A stretch of DNA of 64,000 bases from Saururus chinensis (Eukaryota; Streptophyta; Magnoliopsida; Piperales; Saururaceae): the NCBI GenBank assembly GCA_035235625.1, contig CP141141.1, positions 39,827,719 to 39,891,718 of the forward strand. The letters are read 5' to 3'. Below, one piece after another: positions 37,310 to 50,504 of this stretch; within the stretch, counting starts at the first letter, position 1; each line of letters opens with the position of its first letter. Made by a program: the position numbers and the translations under genes. Below the pieces are notes generated by a model. The model did not search any database, was not told where the DNA came from, and was given only the letters and a program-made list of their open reading frames with translations.

Positions 37310-39583
37310 TCAGTGTTGCCTTCTCCTTGTCAACTTTTTATCTCTAATGCTATCATAAAGAACTTCATATGCATAATAAGTAATATAGCCCTTCTTGAGC
37401 AGTTCTTCCACAAGAATCTTGGGTGCTGCCACCTCCCTTTTATCGGCTTTGAATATGCTGTTCACGACCTCAGGTACCAAACCTTTTCTCACCATAATCT
37501 GAATCACGTCAACAGCCTCCTTCACCTTATGGTCTACACATAAGCAGTTAAGTACCCGACCAAAGGTACTCAAAGAAGGAATAAAACCCTCCTTAATCAT
37601 GTTTGCAAGGAACTTGCATGCTTTGTCAACATTTCCTGACATGCAAAACCCGTCAACCAATACCCTGTAAGTAAATCCATCTGGTGGACAACCACAGTGT
37701 GTCATCTCAAGGAAAAAATTTTCTGCAACCAGTAGATTGAACTTCTTTGTGTATGCATTTATCAATATATTATATGTGGCAACTGTAGGGGAAAGCTTAA
37801 AATTTTCCATTCTCTTCAATAGTTGATAAGCCCCTTCCAGATCACCATTCTCACAGAAACCATGAATCAATGTGTTAAAACTAACATCATCCAGAGCTAG
37901 CCCTTCCGTCGGCATATTCACAAGCAGCTGCAAAGCTTCTTTTACTTTGTGTACCTTACAAAGACTCTCTATCAGTGTGTTATAAGTTATAACATTAGGT
38001 ATACATTCGTTATGTACCATTTCATTAAATATCACTTGAACGTCCTCATGCTTGCCTGCTTTGCATAGACCATTCAACAGAGAGTTATATGTGATCACAT
38101 CAGGAGCAACACCATGTGTATACATCCTATTAACAATCTCCAAAGCTTTATCCAATTTCATCTTTTTAGTAAATCCATCAATCAAGGTATTGAAAGTGTA
38201 AATATCAGGAAGGTATCCTTTCAAAATTGAATCATTCATGAGATTCAACGCAGCTGACACATGCCCCATCTTACATAAACCATTTATAACGATATTATAG
38301 GTCCACATATTTGGAGTGAAACTATTGTCTGACATCTCATTCATAAGTTCTAATGCCTCTAAAACTTGACCCTGCTGACATAAACCTTTGACAAGAGAAT
38401 TATAAATACCAATGTTGAGCTTTATGCCTTTTTCCAAAGCTTCATTGAATACCTCAATAGCTCTATTTGTATCTCCTCCTATGCATAAACCATTGATTAG
38501 GGAGCAATATGTGATAGAATCAGGTGTGAACCCCTTAAAAACAGCATCACTTAGAAACTTATTGGCCTTCCGCATGAGACCCATTTTGCAATAACCATCA
38601 ATGATGGTGTTGTAGGTGAAATCATCAGGAATGCAGCCTTCATTCACCATTTTGTGCACATAAATCTCAGCTTCTTCAACCATACAACTCTTACACAAAC
38701 CACATATAAGTATGTTATATGTAACAACATCAGGACTGAGACCTTTTTGACTCATCTGATCCAACAAGTAAACTGCATCATTTAGCTTAGACTCTTTGCA
38801 CAGGCCTTGTATTAGAATGTTGTATGTATATAAATTTGGAAGGATACCTCTCTTGAAAACCTTTCCAAGGAGTTTAGTACTTTCTTGGACATCTCCCTGA
38901 CTACAAAGTGTATACATAAGCTTATTTAATGTAGATATATCAGGAAAAACCCCTTGCCCAAGCATCTCATCAAATAAAACACGGGCATCTAGATTCTGTT
39001 TTTCCTTGTAAAATCCACCAATTAAAGTACAATAGGCAACTGGAGTCATCAAACAACCCTGCTCAGGCATGTTTCTGAAAAGTCTAAGAGCAACATCAGG
39101 ACGGTTTGTCCTACAAAAGGACTTGATGCGTACAGTGAAAGTGTAAGCATCAGGAGCAATTCCTTGATCCAACATTCTCAGGTAAACTTTGTGGGCTTGA
39201 TCATAGTACTTGTACTCGACCAATATATTCATTATAGTGTTATAAGATTTAACAGATGGCTCACAGCTGAAGAAGTCCATTCTCTCAAAAACATCAACAG
39301 CCTCTCTTACTCTTCCAAATCTTCCATAATTTCTCATGACATTAATATAAACTCCTTCAAGTAAGCTATTGTCAACGTTCATTCTCATATCTGACAGAAT
39401 ATTTTCCATGGCATTGAACTCACCGTGAGAACCGAGTTTCTCAACTATACACTTGTAGGTGAACAAGTTGTGCTGAAATCCATCTTCTTTAGAAGCTGAA
39501 TTGAACATTTCCAAAGCCCTTAGAGGGTCCTTCTGATATTTAATGACACTGGTTACATGTTTGGGAAGTATGACTCGGCTCAT
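37310..39583 (-). CDS. PPR protein, probable At1g74580 orthologue
   Basis: A pentatricopeptide repeat protein of 757 residues in a single exon. PPR proteins bind organellar RNA in a sequence-specific way and act in its processing, stability or translation. The start at 39583 (ATG of MSRVILPKHVTSVIK) fits the family; the stop is at 37310-37312. About 18 P-type repeats of 35 residues follow from roughly residue 80, with typical motifs such as PDVVTYNILICGLCK and PNVITYNTLIESLCK. There is no E, DYW or LAGLIDADG tail, so it belongs to the P class. The N-terminal PKHVTSVIKYQKDPLRALEMFN and C-terminal ITYYAYEVLYDSIRDKKL segments recall Arabidopsis At1g74580. No clear organelle targeting peptide is visible, although family members are expected in organelles. 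The gene lies head to head with the TRIP4 homologue and seems to have a 5' leader intron. Confidence 0.93.
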   Translation of the reverse strand: MSRVILPKHVTSVIKYQKDPLRALEMFNSASKEDGFQHNLFTYKCIVEKLGSHGEFNAMENILSDMRMNVDNSLLEGVYINVMRNYGRFGRVREAVDVFERMDFFSCEPSVKSYNTIMNILVEYKYYDQAHKVYLRMLDQGIAPDAYTFTVRIKSFCRTNRPDVALRLFRNMPEQGCLMTPVAYCTLIGGFYKEKQNLDARVLFDEMLGQGVFPDISTLNKLMYTLCSQGDVQESTKLLGKVFKRGILPNLYTYNILIQGLCKESKLNDAVYLLDQMSQKGLSPDVVTYNILICGLCKSCMVEEAEIYVHKMVNEGCIPDDFTYNTIIDGYCKMGLMRKANKFLSDAVFKGFTPDSITYCSLINGLCIGGDTNRAIEVFNEALEKGIKLNIGIYNSLVKGLCQQGQVLEALELMNEMSDNSFTPNMWTYNIVINGLCKMGHVSAALNLMNDSILKGYLPDIYTFNTLIDGFTKKMKLDKALEIVNRMYTHGVAPDVITYNSLLNGLCKAGKHEDVQVIFNEMVHNECIPNVITYNTLIESLCKVHKVKEALQLLVNMPTEGLALDDVSFNTLIHGFCENGDLEGAYQLLKRMENFKLSPTVATYNILINAYTKKFNLLVAENFFLEMTHCGCPPDGFTYRVLVDGFCMSGNVDKACKFLANMIKEGFIPSLSTFGRVLNCLCVDHKVKEAVDVIQIMVRKGLVPEVVNSIFKADKREVAAPKILVEELLKKGYITYYAYEVLYDSIRDKKLTRRRQH

Positions 39584-39652
39584 CCCACAATAAGTGGCAA
39601 ACCATATTAAAGCCCTCTCTTAGATTTCCCCCAAGTTATCAAGCCAGCCAAT

Positions 39653-40068
39653 CTGCAAAGCAGACTACGTTGAGTCAATCTGAGAAATATGATTAGTTGT
39701 GTACTCTGCGTTTACACACTGTAGATATTGTCTAGTATAACGATAAATATCTGCTTCCCATAAAATTCACTGTTGCCCTCGACCATAAGTAAATTGTTGG
39801 TTAGGATTAAGGAATGTGTTTTCTTAGGCCCAAAAAAAAAATCGCTTCACGAAATTTATTCTCTTGGCGCTCCCTGATTATGAAATTCACTCTCTAACAA
39901 TAGAAAATGTACACAGCCATATAATAAATCTAAAAAAGAAAATCTGCAATGCTCTTCAACATTCAAAGTATGGCAAGAGAACTTGTCAACAGCAAAGAAA
40001 TCTCAACACAATATCAAAACAACCTTCAAAGGCAGCAACAAGTGATTATATCTGGGCCATGAGCTTAC
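39653..40068 (-). other. Predicted 5' leader intron of the PPR gene
   Basis: On the minus strand a donor GTAAGCTC at 40068-40061 and an acceptor TTTGCAG ending at 39653 would remove 416 bases and leave about 70 leader bases before the ATG. This rests on splice consensus and position only; transcript data would be needed. Confidence 0.4.
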
Positions 40069-40259
40069 CCAAGGACAGATTTTTTTCCCCCGGAAGGAGA
40101 CGGCATTGGATCTTCTTTCCCAAACACGCTGCTCTTACTGTGGGCCGTCAAGCTCCCCCTCCGAGAGAGAGACGGAGGAGGGAGGGAGGGGAGGGAGCCT
40201 GGGGAGTGAGAAATCCCGTGCCCGTGCGGAGTTCGTGCTTTGAGATGAGGGTCGTGTGA

Positions 40260-40499
40260 GGCCCACATAATCTGACGGCATCTTCTTAATGAGCACGTAC
40301 TGCACACGCATTTAAGGGCAGGGGGTTTTACAAGCTAAAGCGGGTACCCGGGTCAAGGCAGGTGGTTTTACAAGCTAAAGCGGGTATGCACGGACAAATT
40401 AAGAACAGTCGATTACTGGCCAATATCGGAGGTGACTGAAGCCCGATTCTCCGATCGAATTGTTTTGGAGACAGAGGGAAGAGAGAGACTGTGAAGAGG
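40260..40499. promoter_or_regulatory. Short shared region between head-to-head genes
   Basis: The probable 5' end of the PPR leader (about 40.25 kb) and the TRIP4 start codon (40500) leave only a few hundred bases for both promoters. The interval contains two 30-bp direct repeats (40317-40346 and 40357-40386) and no obvious TATA box, which fits a bidirectional housekeeping promoter. Shared regulation is inference. Confidence 0.45.
40317..40386. repeat. 30-bp direct repeat, two copies, period 40
   Basis: The unit includes GGTTTTACAAGCTAAAGCGG and occurs at 40317-40346 and 40357-40386 with one mismatch. Between them lies a 10-base spacer CCCGGGTCAA. It sits in the probable bidirectional promoter. 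Confidence 0.9.
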
Positions 40500-43400
40500 A
40501 TGAGAGAGGGGGCGTCGGGGGAATGGCTGCAGCAGGCGCTGCTGGAGCTGCGGGAGAGGATCGAGACGGGGCTAGAATTGGACGACGAGGTCATCTCCGG
40601 CCTCGTCTCCTACTGCGAGATGGCTCCTCCGGAAGACGCCCGCGAGTACCTCAACGTAATTCCCGCTTTTGCTGGTTGCCTTTGATCTTTATGTTCTTAA
40701 TTCCTGCTGAATTTCTGGGCTTCTTCTCCTGTTTGATTCTGACTTTCTGGTTTGTATATATTGCCTTCAATCTTTTGTTTTTACTTCATGCTGCGGAAGC
40801 GATTGATTATGTTGCACGATTGGATTGTTGAATGGATTGATTGTGTTCAATGGTTTCTTCTGCCCCCCCTCCCCTCCTTCAAGAGAAAAGCTCTGAAGAA
40901 AAAATTATTGAAAAGGGGAACAGTCTTATGGGGTGAATCACCAAAGTTTTTTATTATAATTATCAGTATAAAAAGGCTAATATCTGCCTTATGGTTTCTG
41001 CTGTGCTGAATGTGACTTTTAGTTATACAAATTAGTTTTTGAAAAACTTTCTCTCTCTCTCTCTCTATATATATATATCATTTGTCTTCATTGTTTGTTC
41101 TTTGCATTTCAAGTCATGTTTTCTGGTTATTGCTTAAGATGTCAAGTTTCGGCAGTTGATCATCTCTGTATTTGTATTTACAGAATATTATCGGCCAAGA
41201 AGCAGGCCGAACTGTAATTACAGAATACATGCTCAGGAGAGGCTGCATAGAGACTGACAACACACAAAATATGCAGAGTGCCAAGCTACAAGTCTACATG
41301 AAGCCACCCGCAGATATGAACTTTACTGGTGGAGCCAGAAAACATAATAGAATGCTTCAAAAGGAGCCACCCAATCTCCAAAATCCAAAAAACCTGGCCG
41401 AGGCTCCTGATACGAAAAGCCAGAACAAAGCTAACTCAAGCACTTCCAAAAAGAAAAAGTCTGGAAAGGCTATATCTCTTGCAGAGGCTGCAAAAGGCTC
41501 AGTTGTGTTTCAGCAGGGAAAGCCTTGCTCATGCCAAGCTCGTAGACATAAGCTGGTGAGCAACTGCTTGTCTTGTGGAAAAGTAGTTTGTGAGCAGGAA
41601 GGAGAAGGCCCATGTAGTTTCTGTGGAGCTCTAGTTTTAAAAGAGGGAAGTACTTATGCTGGTTTAGAGGATGCAATGATTCCTCAATCTGATGCTGAGG
41701 TTGCAGCAGAAGCCTTTGCTAGAAGGCTTGTGGAATATGACCGCAATGCTGCTGCTAGAACCACAGTCATTGATGACCAGAGTGATTATTATGAAATTGA
41801 AGGAAATAGCTGGTTATCAGCAGAGGTATGCATTTTGTGCCTCTTGTTAATATCCAAACTTCTGAAGACAATTTTTTGAGATGTTCCTCTGCCTTTGTAA
41901 GCTCATTAAACTGAAAATTATATGGTTTATACATTCTCTAATTGGGACTGTCTTCTAGTCATCATGATGAGCTGTTCAATTTTTAGCTGAAACAACAAAA
42001 TACCGATAGATGGCCAGGTTCATATATAGATTTACCGGAAGATGCATTTTGAAGGCATGCCTGAAACATGCATATCATATGGAAACATTATTTATAGAAA
42101 AAAACTTTGGTAACATTGTTTAGTTACTGTTGCCATTACTTTGTAACTCGCGCTATTAGAAATGGATGCATATTTACATAAGTGGAAATTTTACTGTGAC
42201 TAGTGCAACAAATGCTGTATGTATACACTTTCTCTTGCTACCAACTCGTTCTATAAAATTTCTCTGTTAAGTGGTGCCACAAGCAAATCACCCATAATTT
42301 ATTTACATTTCTATAGTTACTTGTGAAAATTTAATCATGAAAGAACTTTCATATCTTGGGTCATTTGTTCACGAATTTTATAATATAGTCTTCATATTGT
42401 CATTGTTATCTATTAGGAAAAGGAACTTTTGAAGAAGAAGCAACAAGAAACCGAAGATGCTGATCGTGCAAGACGAAGTAAGGTGATTGTCACCTTTGAT
42501 TTGGTTGGCCGCAAGGTTAGTTTTTGTCCAATCCCCAATCTTGCTATTTGCTTTGACCATTTTCTAGTTAGACCTCCTTGGGCATTTCAGGCACTAAATC
42601 ATCATTGTGAGCTATTTCACAACAGAGGGAACGTTATATCTTTTACTACATAACCTCTAATTTTTGGGCTCCACATTGGTCTCTGACCCATATAATTAGA
42701 GGAATATGAAGGAAGACCTTCAAAATGTGAAGTTTCATCTTATCCATATTCCATAGGCGTGGCCCCTTCCATCTAGTTACCCAAAGTTTACCGCTTCTTT
42801 GTTTGGAGGCTGAAATTTTTACTAGTTACTGACATTGTTTGGAGGCCACTTTTGGAGAGCTTCTGCGGGCTTCTATTCTAATGGCTTTCTTTTTTTGTAG
42901 TCCCTGTGGAGCCTGCAGGTATAGTCTTGTGCATGGTTATATCTGTCAAATTGTTTAGGTGATAGATCGTTTTGATAATGATATGCCTCTTTAAGTGTAA
43001 TGAAATGTCAATGACTATAATCGTGGTTGTGGACGCTCGTCTTAATTCTTCTGCCTGTCGACTGGGTGGACCTAATTATAATTGGGGTATACTTTAGTTG
43101 CATTTATATAACAGACGATTTGTTTGTTTTTTTTTGTTTGATGAAGACTATATGTTATTAAGTATATAACACGAAATAATAACCACTCTTGCTTAGGTGA
43201 TCAGGGTGGTTGGGCACTGAAAAAAGAAAGCATCGCTCAGCCACTGCCAACCAACAATATTGGATTTAACTAAAATCCTTCTGTACTAAAATTATCGTTC
43301 AGGTGCTAATGAATGAGGACGAAGCGCAAGAAATGGAATCAGAACACAGAATTTTGCGCCCTCCACAAGAAAGAGAAATGAACCGGATAAAACCAAATCC

Positions 43401-43596
43401 AACTGCGAGGATCCAGCCTGTCTTTGTAGATCCGGGGCCTATTAAGAGTTCTTCTAAGGTGACACGCAACACAACATTGGCCAATGGTCTTTGTTTAGAG
43501 ATCAGTGGGAGAGTGCAGCACACGGGAAGTGAATTTCAGTTATTATTGTCAGATAGCTCGCAGGACCATGGTGATTCTTGGAACGAAAGGAAATGA
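40500..43596 (+). CDS. TRIP4/ASC-1 homologue, C2HC5 zinc finger
   Basis: Plant homologue of activating signal cointegrator 1 (TRIP4), a coactivator-complex subunit in animals, linked there to the ASCC complex for ribosome and alkylation-damage response. Its role in plants is poorly known. Plus-strand exons 40500-40655, 41184-41825, 42417-42515 and 43303-43596 are all phase 0 and give 396 residues. The ATG at 40500 (MREGASGEW) is the first in frame. The zf-C2HC5 domain is at about residues 165-203, with candidate ligands C167, C169, H174, C180, C183, C188, C196 and C199. A Lys/Ser-rich basic stretch (KKKKSGK) precedes it. The N-terminus (LLELRERIETGLELDDEV) is helical. A C-terminal ASCH domain is not seen, as in other plant homologues I recall, so the plant protein matches the N-terminal two-thirds of animal TRIP4. 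Confidence 0.9.
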
Positions 43597-43599
43597 TGA

Positions 43600-46500
43600 T
43601 GAATGCTATTCTGATCAATATTAGTTAAAGTCACGAAGCTCTGCCTACAAAGCTTTTCCCGAATTATATATCCTGTTTGGCTAATATTTTGTACCGCTGA
43701 TTGACATGTTCAATGAAACCAGGAGCTCCGATGCGTGCTACTGGTAATACAGAGGAGGAGAACGTTCTTGGAAAACGACTCCCCTCTTGTTTCTCGTGCA
43801 CTTTCATCCTCCTATTACTGTACATAGGTTTTGAATAGCATTGAGTGTTCTGTACCTACCTATTCCTCCTGGGAGCCCCTGCCCCACCTTTTGTTGGGCT
43901 TGAACAGTCGATTGGAAGGAAGCCGTGTCTGTGTGCAGCCGCGTTTGCAGAGGTCTATATGTGTATGAACTATGAAGAAGGTCAAGGTCCAGATGCAAGG
44001 TTTTGTTGAAGTTCGTTTGCAATCTATGATCAGTTTAATGGGTCAAGCGAACAAGTAATCGTATAGATTGCAGTAATATGATGTGGCAACAGCTAGAAGG
44101 TGCTCATGAAATGGAATGGTTGCCAAAAATTAAAACTGGTATCTGTATCTTGGGATTGCCAGTTTGTCTACGCCGAAAGAATAGAAAATTACAGAAATTA
44201 GTAGTGTACAAAGGATGGCTATGAAAATATTCTTAATATGCAAAAGTTTATATGAGCAACGTGCATGAGGCTATGGGTCGTTGGATCATGATCATACAGC
44301 GCAAAGAGGCATAAACCGATCTGTCTTCAGACTTTTATGCTCTATCATATCAAAATTGGATACTGCACGATGCCCTGGCTCATGTAGTCACGTGTGTAGA
44401 GCTCATATAAAAAGGGCTTTTCATAATATATATTTTCACGTAGAAAAGTGAAAATCCAGTACCGAAACTTACGTTGTTTTAGCTGCATCTATATATGGAT
44501 CCTCTTAATTTGACGTACACTCAGTATGAGTTTCTTGTTTTGTTTTTGGGTAACACGTATTCTGTATGAATTGCTTTAGAGAACTTGAACGGGGATCAGA
44601 AGTTGTATGGACTCGGAACTTTGCATGGCAGGTGGGATCCCCGAGCCATGAAACTATGGATTTACCAAAATAGCTCTATGCTATTATGTATTATATAAAA
44701 TATTTTTTTATTTTTATGTAATATATAAAATGAGTTTATAGATTTATACATTCACATATATGACGTAAATTGTCTAAAATATTTTTTTCTTATTTTCTTC
44801 CTTATTAAGTTCACCAATTTATTAGATTTTATTTTCAATAGCTTTAGTTTCGACTCCATTGATTGCCGCTAATTTTATTGTCTTTGCTACTAGCTCCGCT
44901 TTATTCAACTTTGCCTTCACTTCCTCATCTACCATCTTTTTCTCCTCTTCCTCCACCTGCCTCCCTCCCTCCTCCTCTCTCCCCTCTTCTCTCCTCCTCC
45001 CCAATTCTCTATCATCTTCTCTATTTTGGTAGTCTCCTCTTTTTCTCTCCCATAATTTAACAAGACCGGTCACAAAACTAGTCAATGGAGTTATTAAGAA
45101 TTTATTTTTTTATCTACAAACTCAAATCTTAAAAACTAAACCCATCAACATATTAAACTACTCAGAACAAAAAATATGTTTATTTTTACTTAATTATGAG
45201 TTTTTTTTCTATGCTAAGCAAATCTTCTTATTAACAATCATAATAGACAATCAAATTTATTACAATAAATGGGATTTAAGACAACATTATAATGAATAAT
45301 ATCTCCCTAAATTTTTAAATAAATTATCATAATAAACTAAATTGATAAAATAAAAAATAAAGTAAAATTTAAATATGCAACTATTGACTGTCAATTGTCA
45401 AATGTCCTGACTGTCGGTGGTTGATTGTCCTAATATTGATTGTCACACATCACTAAAATGTTGTGGGCTGTCATAGGCCTGGTTCAAATACTTCTGTAAT
45501 AAATTTGTAAAAAAAGTTTAATGATTTTTTTTGTCTTTATATATTTTTCTTTATTTTTATGTTACACACCACATAAATTATATATAAACCATGTTCTACT
45601 TGTTTTAGCATAATTATGAATACAACTATGTATGTTTATGTTTACTTATACTTACATGACTTTATTTGCCACATATGGATTATGCCTCATGTATGATAGG
45701 ACTAATTAGGGTATAATTATTTATGCTTACAAACACTTAGCTATGCACATATATGTATCATATTACATATATCATGAAAATAATTTGTTAAACTATAATT
45801 AATTATATTTAACCATAATTAACCAATTTGATGTTGTTATTTTTCAGATTAGTAGTATCGGAGGTTAATAGCATGTTTTCAGTCTTTTGGGAGGATCCTT
45901 CTATCCTATGGGTAGGGTTTTGTGTTCCTTTGAGGATATGTTTTCTCGTTGAGTGATAATAGCTGATTTGTTGTAATGAGATAAACTAATGTGACTTTCT
46001 GGACTTTAGAATCCAAGTTGGTATGTCTGGGTGTATCGGCTTAACATGGAGTAATTCCCAGTCAAGATTTGCTCAAACTGCTCTAATCTTCCTTTTGGAA
46101 ATTCAGACTTTATTTTTTAAGTATTTTCCAAGGTGAGCATATTTGCTTAGACTTCAGCTAATATGAACAATTTGTTTTCCCTATTGCAAGATATATATTG
46201 TGGAATTTATATAAGTTATGTATTAATTATAATGCTTATTAATACAAATTATGTAGAAATAACGATACTTATGGTTATACATGTGGTGTATGGAATTGTG
46301 AAACTTGAACATGCAAGAAGATGTGGATTATTGTATTTGAACATGCATGTTGAATGTGGATTAATAATACTTGTTAATGTATGATGTGAATAGATTATGA
46401 AATTAAATAAATGCAATAATTATGCATATATAATTATGAAATATAAATGAGACCATAATACACAAATGTTGTTTAGGGATGTATGATGCATGAATGAAAT

Positions 46501-49100
46501 AATTTTTACATATTAAGTGTATGTCTGGGGTTGATGTATTAAAACTGATTTGCATGAGGTTTATACTATAATTCTTCATGATTATGTTTGTCGTATTAAT
46601 ATGAACTTTATTTTTTACTCAAAACTCTCATTGAGCTAAGCTCACCCCTTGCTGTATACATGTGTTCAAGTTGTTTTATAAGCAAAGAGTCAAGTAGATT
46701 TAAACATGAAGTGTGAGCTAGTTATTTTGTGACAAGATAGTCTCATGTTATGACTTATGCTAGTATTATAGTACTTTATATGTTTGAAGGATAATATTTT
46801 TATGGCTTAGACATGTTGCTTTTTTAGGCTTGTTACTATAATGTTTATAAGATTACGTGGGCAATGAATTAAACTAAGAAAACTTAAATTAATTTATTTA
46901 TCTTATATTAAATACTTTTGCACAAATAATAGTGTTATATTATTTAATTTAGCCTATTGAGTTAGTTTTTTTATTTTATCGTGTTTTATTGGTGTGAGTG
47001 GCAAGGCATGATACCTTCGCATGTGATCTGCGGTAATGCCTTACTAAACAATAACCTTTGTTGCACTTGAAAGATTGACTTGGTAGACGTAAGGCTTTAC
47101 AAGTATCGTACGGAAAAGAAGATTATCACGACTGGCTCCAAAATGAAGATTATCACCACCGGTTCCAAGAAGAATATGATATTCGACACTTAACCTTATA
47201 AAATTAGAAATATGTTTAAACTATTTATAAGAAATATGTGAAGGTTTATATGTGGATAGAATTGTTTTATATTATATAAGAATTATTTTATATAAGGAGC
47301 ACGTTATATCCAGAGCCATTGGTAAATTGCTTTGAGATAAATGCAGAGTCAACGTAGTTTACGTCACGGATTTACGATCGTGAAAGCCACCAACCACACC
47401 CTCGTCTTGCCGACATTTTGTGGGCCCGAGCCATTGATTTCGAGGGCCGTATCTCTCAAGCGCGTGTGCAGATATTATTGCCCGCGTCCCCTTCCCACGT
47501 CAATTATCCCTAAAACTGCACCTGCTTAACAACCTAATGATGCCTCGCGTGTGGCATTTATGGCTCTTCTCATTGTCCCGTTTTAATAATAGGACAGAGA
47601 ACCTACCCACCTTTCCTTTCCCGTTTCAAATAATTAATATACATGGTGGAAGACATCTTTTACCTATTAAAGGAGGCAACATATATTTTATCTGTCTTAT
47701 ATTAATAAATTTATTTAATTATTTAAAATAAATAATTTTTATATATTTTAAATTTTTTTTTTTGTTAATGTAGGATAGAAGGTGTAATAACTTGTTTGCC
47801 CTTGTATTATAGGGGCTATGGTATCAAAATTGTGTGGCCCTAATGTTCCCAACACAAATTTTTATAATATATTTAAATAATTTGTTTACACTAAAGAAAT
47901 AGTTAAAATAAAGTAAAATTAGTTTATTTGAAAAAAATTAAATGTAACTATTAATGTGGGATGGAGATAATATGCAACCATTTAAATTGAACTAAATAAA
48001 ACTACAAATATAAAATAACTTTTTTTAGCACCTATGGACTAAATAAAATTATAAATATAGAATAATTTTTGTAGGACATTTGGACGTTAATTTTGACTTG
48101 TGCCTTCAGTTAGCCTTAATTTAAAAACTATAGGGAGTTGGGCGTGATTTTGTTAATAATATGAAGTTAGAAGTATTATTATTATATTATCTTCATTCAA
48201 TATAAATATAAATATAAATATTAATTCTAATTGAATAATGGAGCTCACATCTAAAAGAATGGAAAATAAACTGAAGATACTTTTTTTTAAATATCCAACT
48301 ACTTAATATAGAATAAACTTTGTTGTAAAATTAAACTATTAATATAAAATAGAGAAAGTATTACCAAAAAGGAAAATGAAACCTAGCTCAAGGGCAGGCT
48401 GGCTACCTTTCTACATTAAAGTTTAACCTGCTATTGATTTATGATGAGCCCCTTCAAAGCCAAGTTAATGCATGTAACTCAGGTGCATCCGTCGCTACCA
48501 TATATGGGACCCAAGCTATTAATTGAAGGATAATACTACATTAATGTTAGACGTCGTAAATTTATTTCATGATTTAGATATTGTTAATAAGTAGAGTTAA
48601 AAAATCGAGATTTACTAATTAACAAGAGGATGAAGTCATCACGTATAAATATTTATGTCATTAAAATAATTTTTCATACTGGTTTTACATTAATAGTTCT
48701 ATTTTTTAAAATAAAATTAAAATTAAAATATCTAGATAATAGTTAAAATAAAATTATAAGTATAAGATAAATGAAGTATTAAAACCCGATCTTCTATGAA
48801 TCGCTTGGCTTTAAATACGTTTTAGACACAAAATATTGAAGAGAGATTACACACTTATAATTAAATAGATAAAAGTAAATTACATGTTGTCTTGGCCTCA
48901 TTTTTACTAAAATATAAAAAAATAGAGTAGAAATATTATTTACACAAAATAATTCACTTGTACCATCAAAGCATATATAAGATACTAATATTCGTGGGAC
49001 TAAACCACTTATAAAAACTCACACAAGAGTTAACGAGTAAGCCTCGTACAGCTCATTTATCTACCTAATTAATATATATATATAATATTATTTTATATCA
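43600..49100. other. Intergenic, repeat-like, no gene seen
   Basis: Strongly AT-rich. A pyrimidine-rich stretch at 44930-45050 produces long open frames of low complexity (EEGREEEGG-like on the minus strand) that are not genes. At about 46600-47110 there are motifs resembling retroelement sequence (CTCATTGAGCTAAGCTCACC; GGTAATGCCTTAC). AT-rich MITE-like stretches lie near 47690-47800 and 48180-48360. No splice-bounded exon is recognised. Confidence 0.45.
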
Positions 49101-49299
49101 GAAAATTTTGCCCTCCAGTCCAGGTTGGTAAGGTGGGCACAGATTGGGAAGAAAAAAAAATTGACCGGGATTCAGGATTCGGGCCGAAAACCATGGCTCC
49201 GGGACCACGAATCCCATACCGAACCGGTTCGGGTCCATCGACGACACCATCGTTACGAGCAACGGCCCCACCACCAACCCGGTGGAATTCATCATTCCA

Positions 49300-50483
49300 G
49301 ATTGCATTGCAGGAGACCCATGCGAACTGGTCTCTCTCTCTCTCTCTCACCCCGTACGGCGTTCCCCATCTCCCTAAATTCGTCTTCTTCAATAATCTCT
49401 CTTCGATATTTTGCTGCTTTTTCGACCCCTTCTCTGCCTCCAACACCACCCACCGCGTCCTTCCAAATCCCCGCCATCGTTTTCCGTTTCTTCATTTTCT
49501 GATCAAAGCAAATCCAAGCTAAGCTTAGTCCTGCGTTGTTAAAGCTATGGTCGATCTGTAGCCTCTCTCTCTCTCTATATATATATTTATTATAAGCAGT
49601 CTCTTCTCTGAGTTGTTGGGCTGTGCTTTGCTTCGATATTTGTTGGGTGCAATCGGCTTAATGAAGTGAGCGCCGGAGGGGAGCTGAGGCGATCCTCTGC
49701 TATTTTTGTTGGTCTGGTAAGTTGTGCTTGGGCATTGTTGCAGATCTGCTGCGAATCTCTCTTGGGTTTGCTTCTTTTGGTCGAAAAAGTTTGCGTCTTT
49801 GTATAGTGATCTTACTTCCTTCTCCTTTTTTTTTCCCTTGTTTTTTAATGCTATTTGCGAATTTTGCTTCGGTCTTAAGTTTGTCGATTGGAGTTTTACT
49901 TATGACGTCTCGATTGTGACGAGTTTGAGCTGGGTCCATCAAACCCTTTTCGCTTTGTGGTGGGTTGCTGCTCGATCTGAGTGCTGCACCTGCTTTCATT
50001 AATTAGTTTGCGCAGGAAGCTTGGATCTTGGGTTTTTATTTTTCGTAACACTCTGGCATCTTCCCTTTTAAATGGTTCTGTCTGGCCGTGCTACTTTGTG
50101 TTGATTTGGGCTTTCCGCTTCCGTTCCGGCGTCCGCGACATGGCAACTCTAAAGTAGTTTATGTAGATCTTCATTGACAATGCGGGGTTTAGGGTTTAAA
50201 AATTAAATTATAGATTGCCGATCGTGTGGCTCGGTTATACTTTAAGCTTGTCAAGTTTACGATCTACATCATCGTGTTCTTTTGCGATGTGGGATGAGTC
50301 CTTTCTCGCATCATTTTGCCCAGACAGTGTAGGTTTGCAATCTTTCATTGCACTAAAAATTCACATGTTTGCAGTTGCGGAATGGGTTCAATGATTTTGT
50401 AGTCGACGTGTCTACGGTACGAGGAGTCTGCAAATGCTTGTAACTTGCATTTTAAAATTTTATTTTTATGGTTACGCATCCAG
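49300..50483 (+). other. PMT2 5' leader with a predicted intron
   Basis: CT microsatellites occur at about 49331-49348 and 49563-49577. A donor GTAAGTTG at 49717 (after GGTCTG) and an acceptor CATCCAG ending at 50483 define a plausible 767-base leader intron, ending 21 bases before the PMT2 ATG. Leader introns are common in this gene family. The start of transcription is not visible. Confidence 0.5.
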
Positions 50484-50504
50484 GAAAGGAAATCCGGGGT
50501 CGCC

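Noticed and set aside
44822-45085. Glu/Arg-rich minus-strand frame resembling a coiled-coil protein
   Set aside because: Low-complexity CT/GA-rich stretch; periodic composition without any conserved motif.
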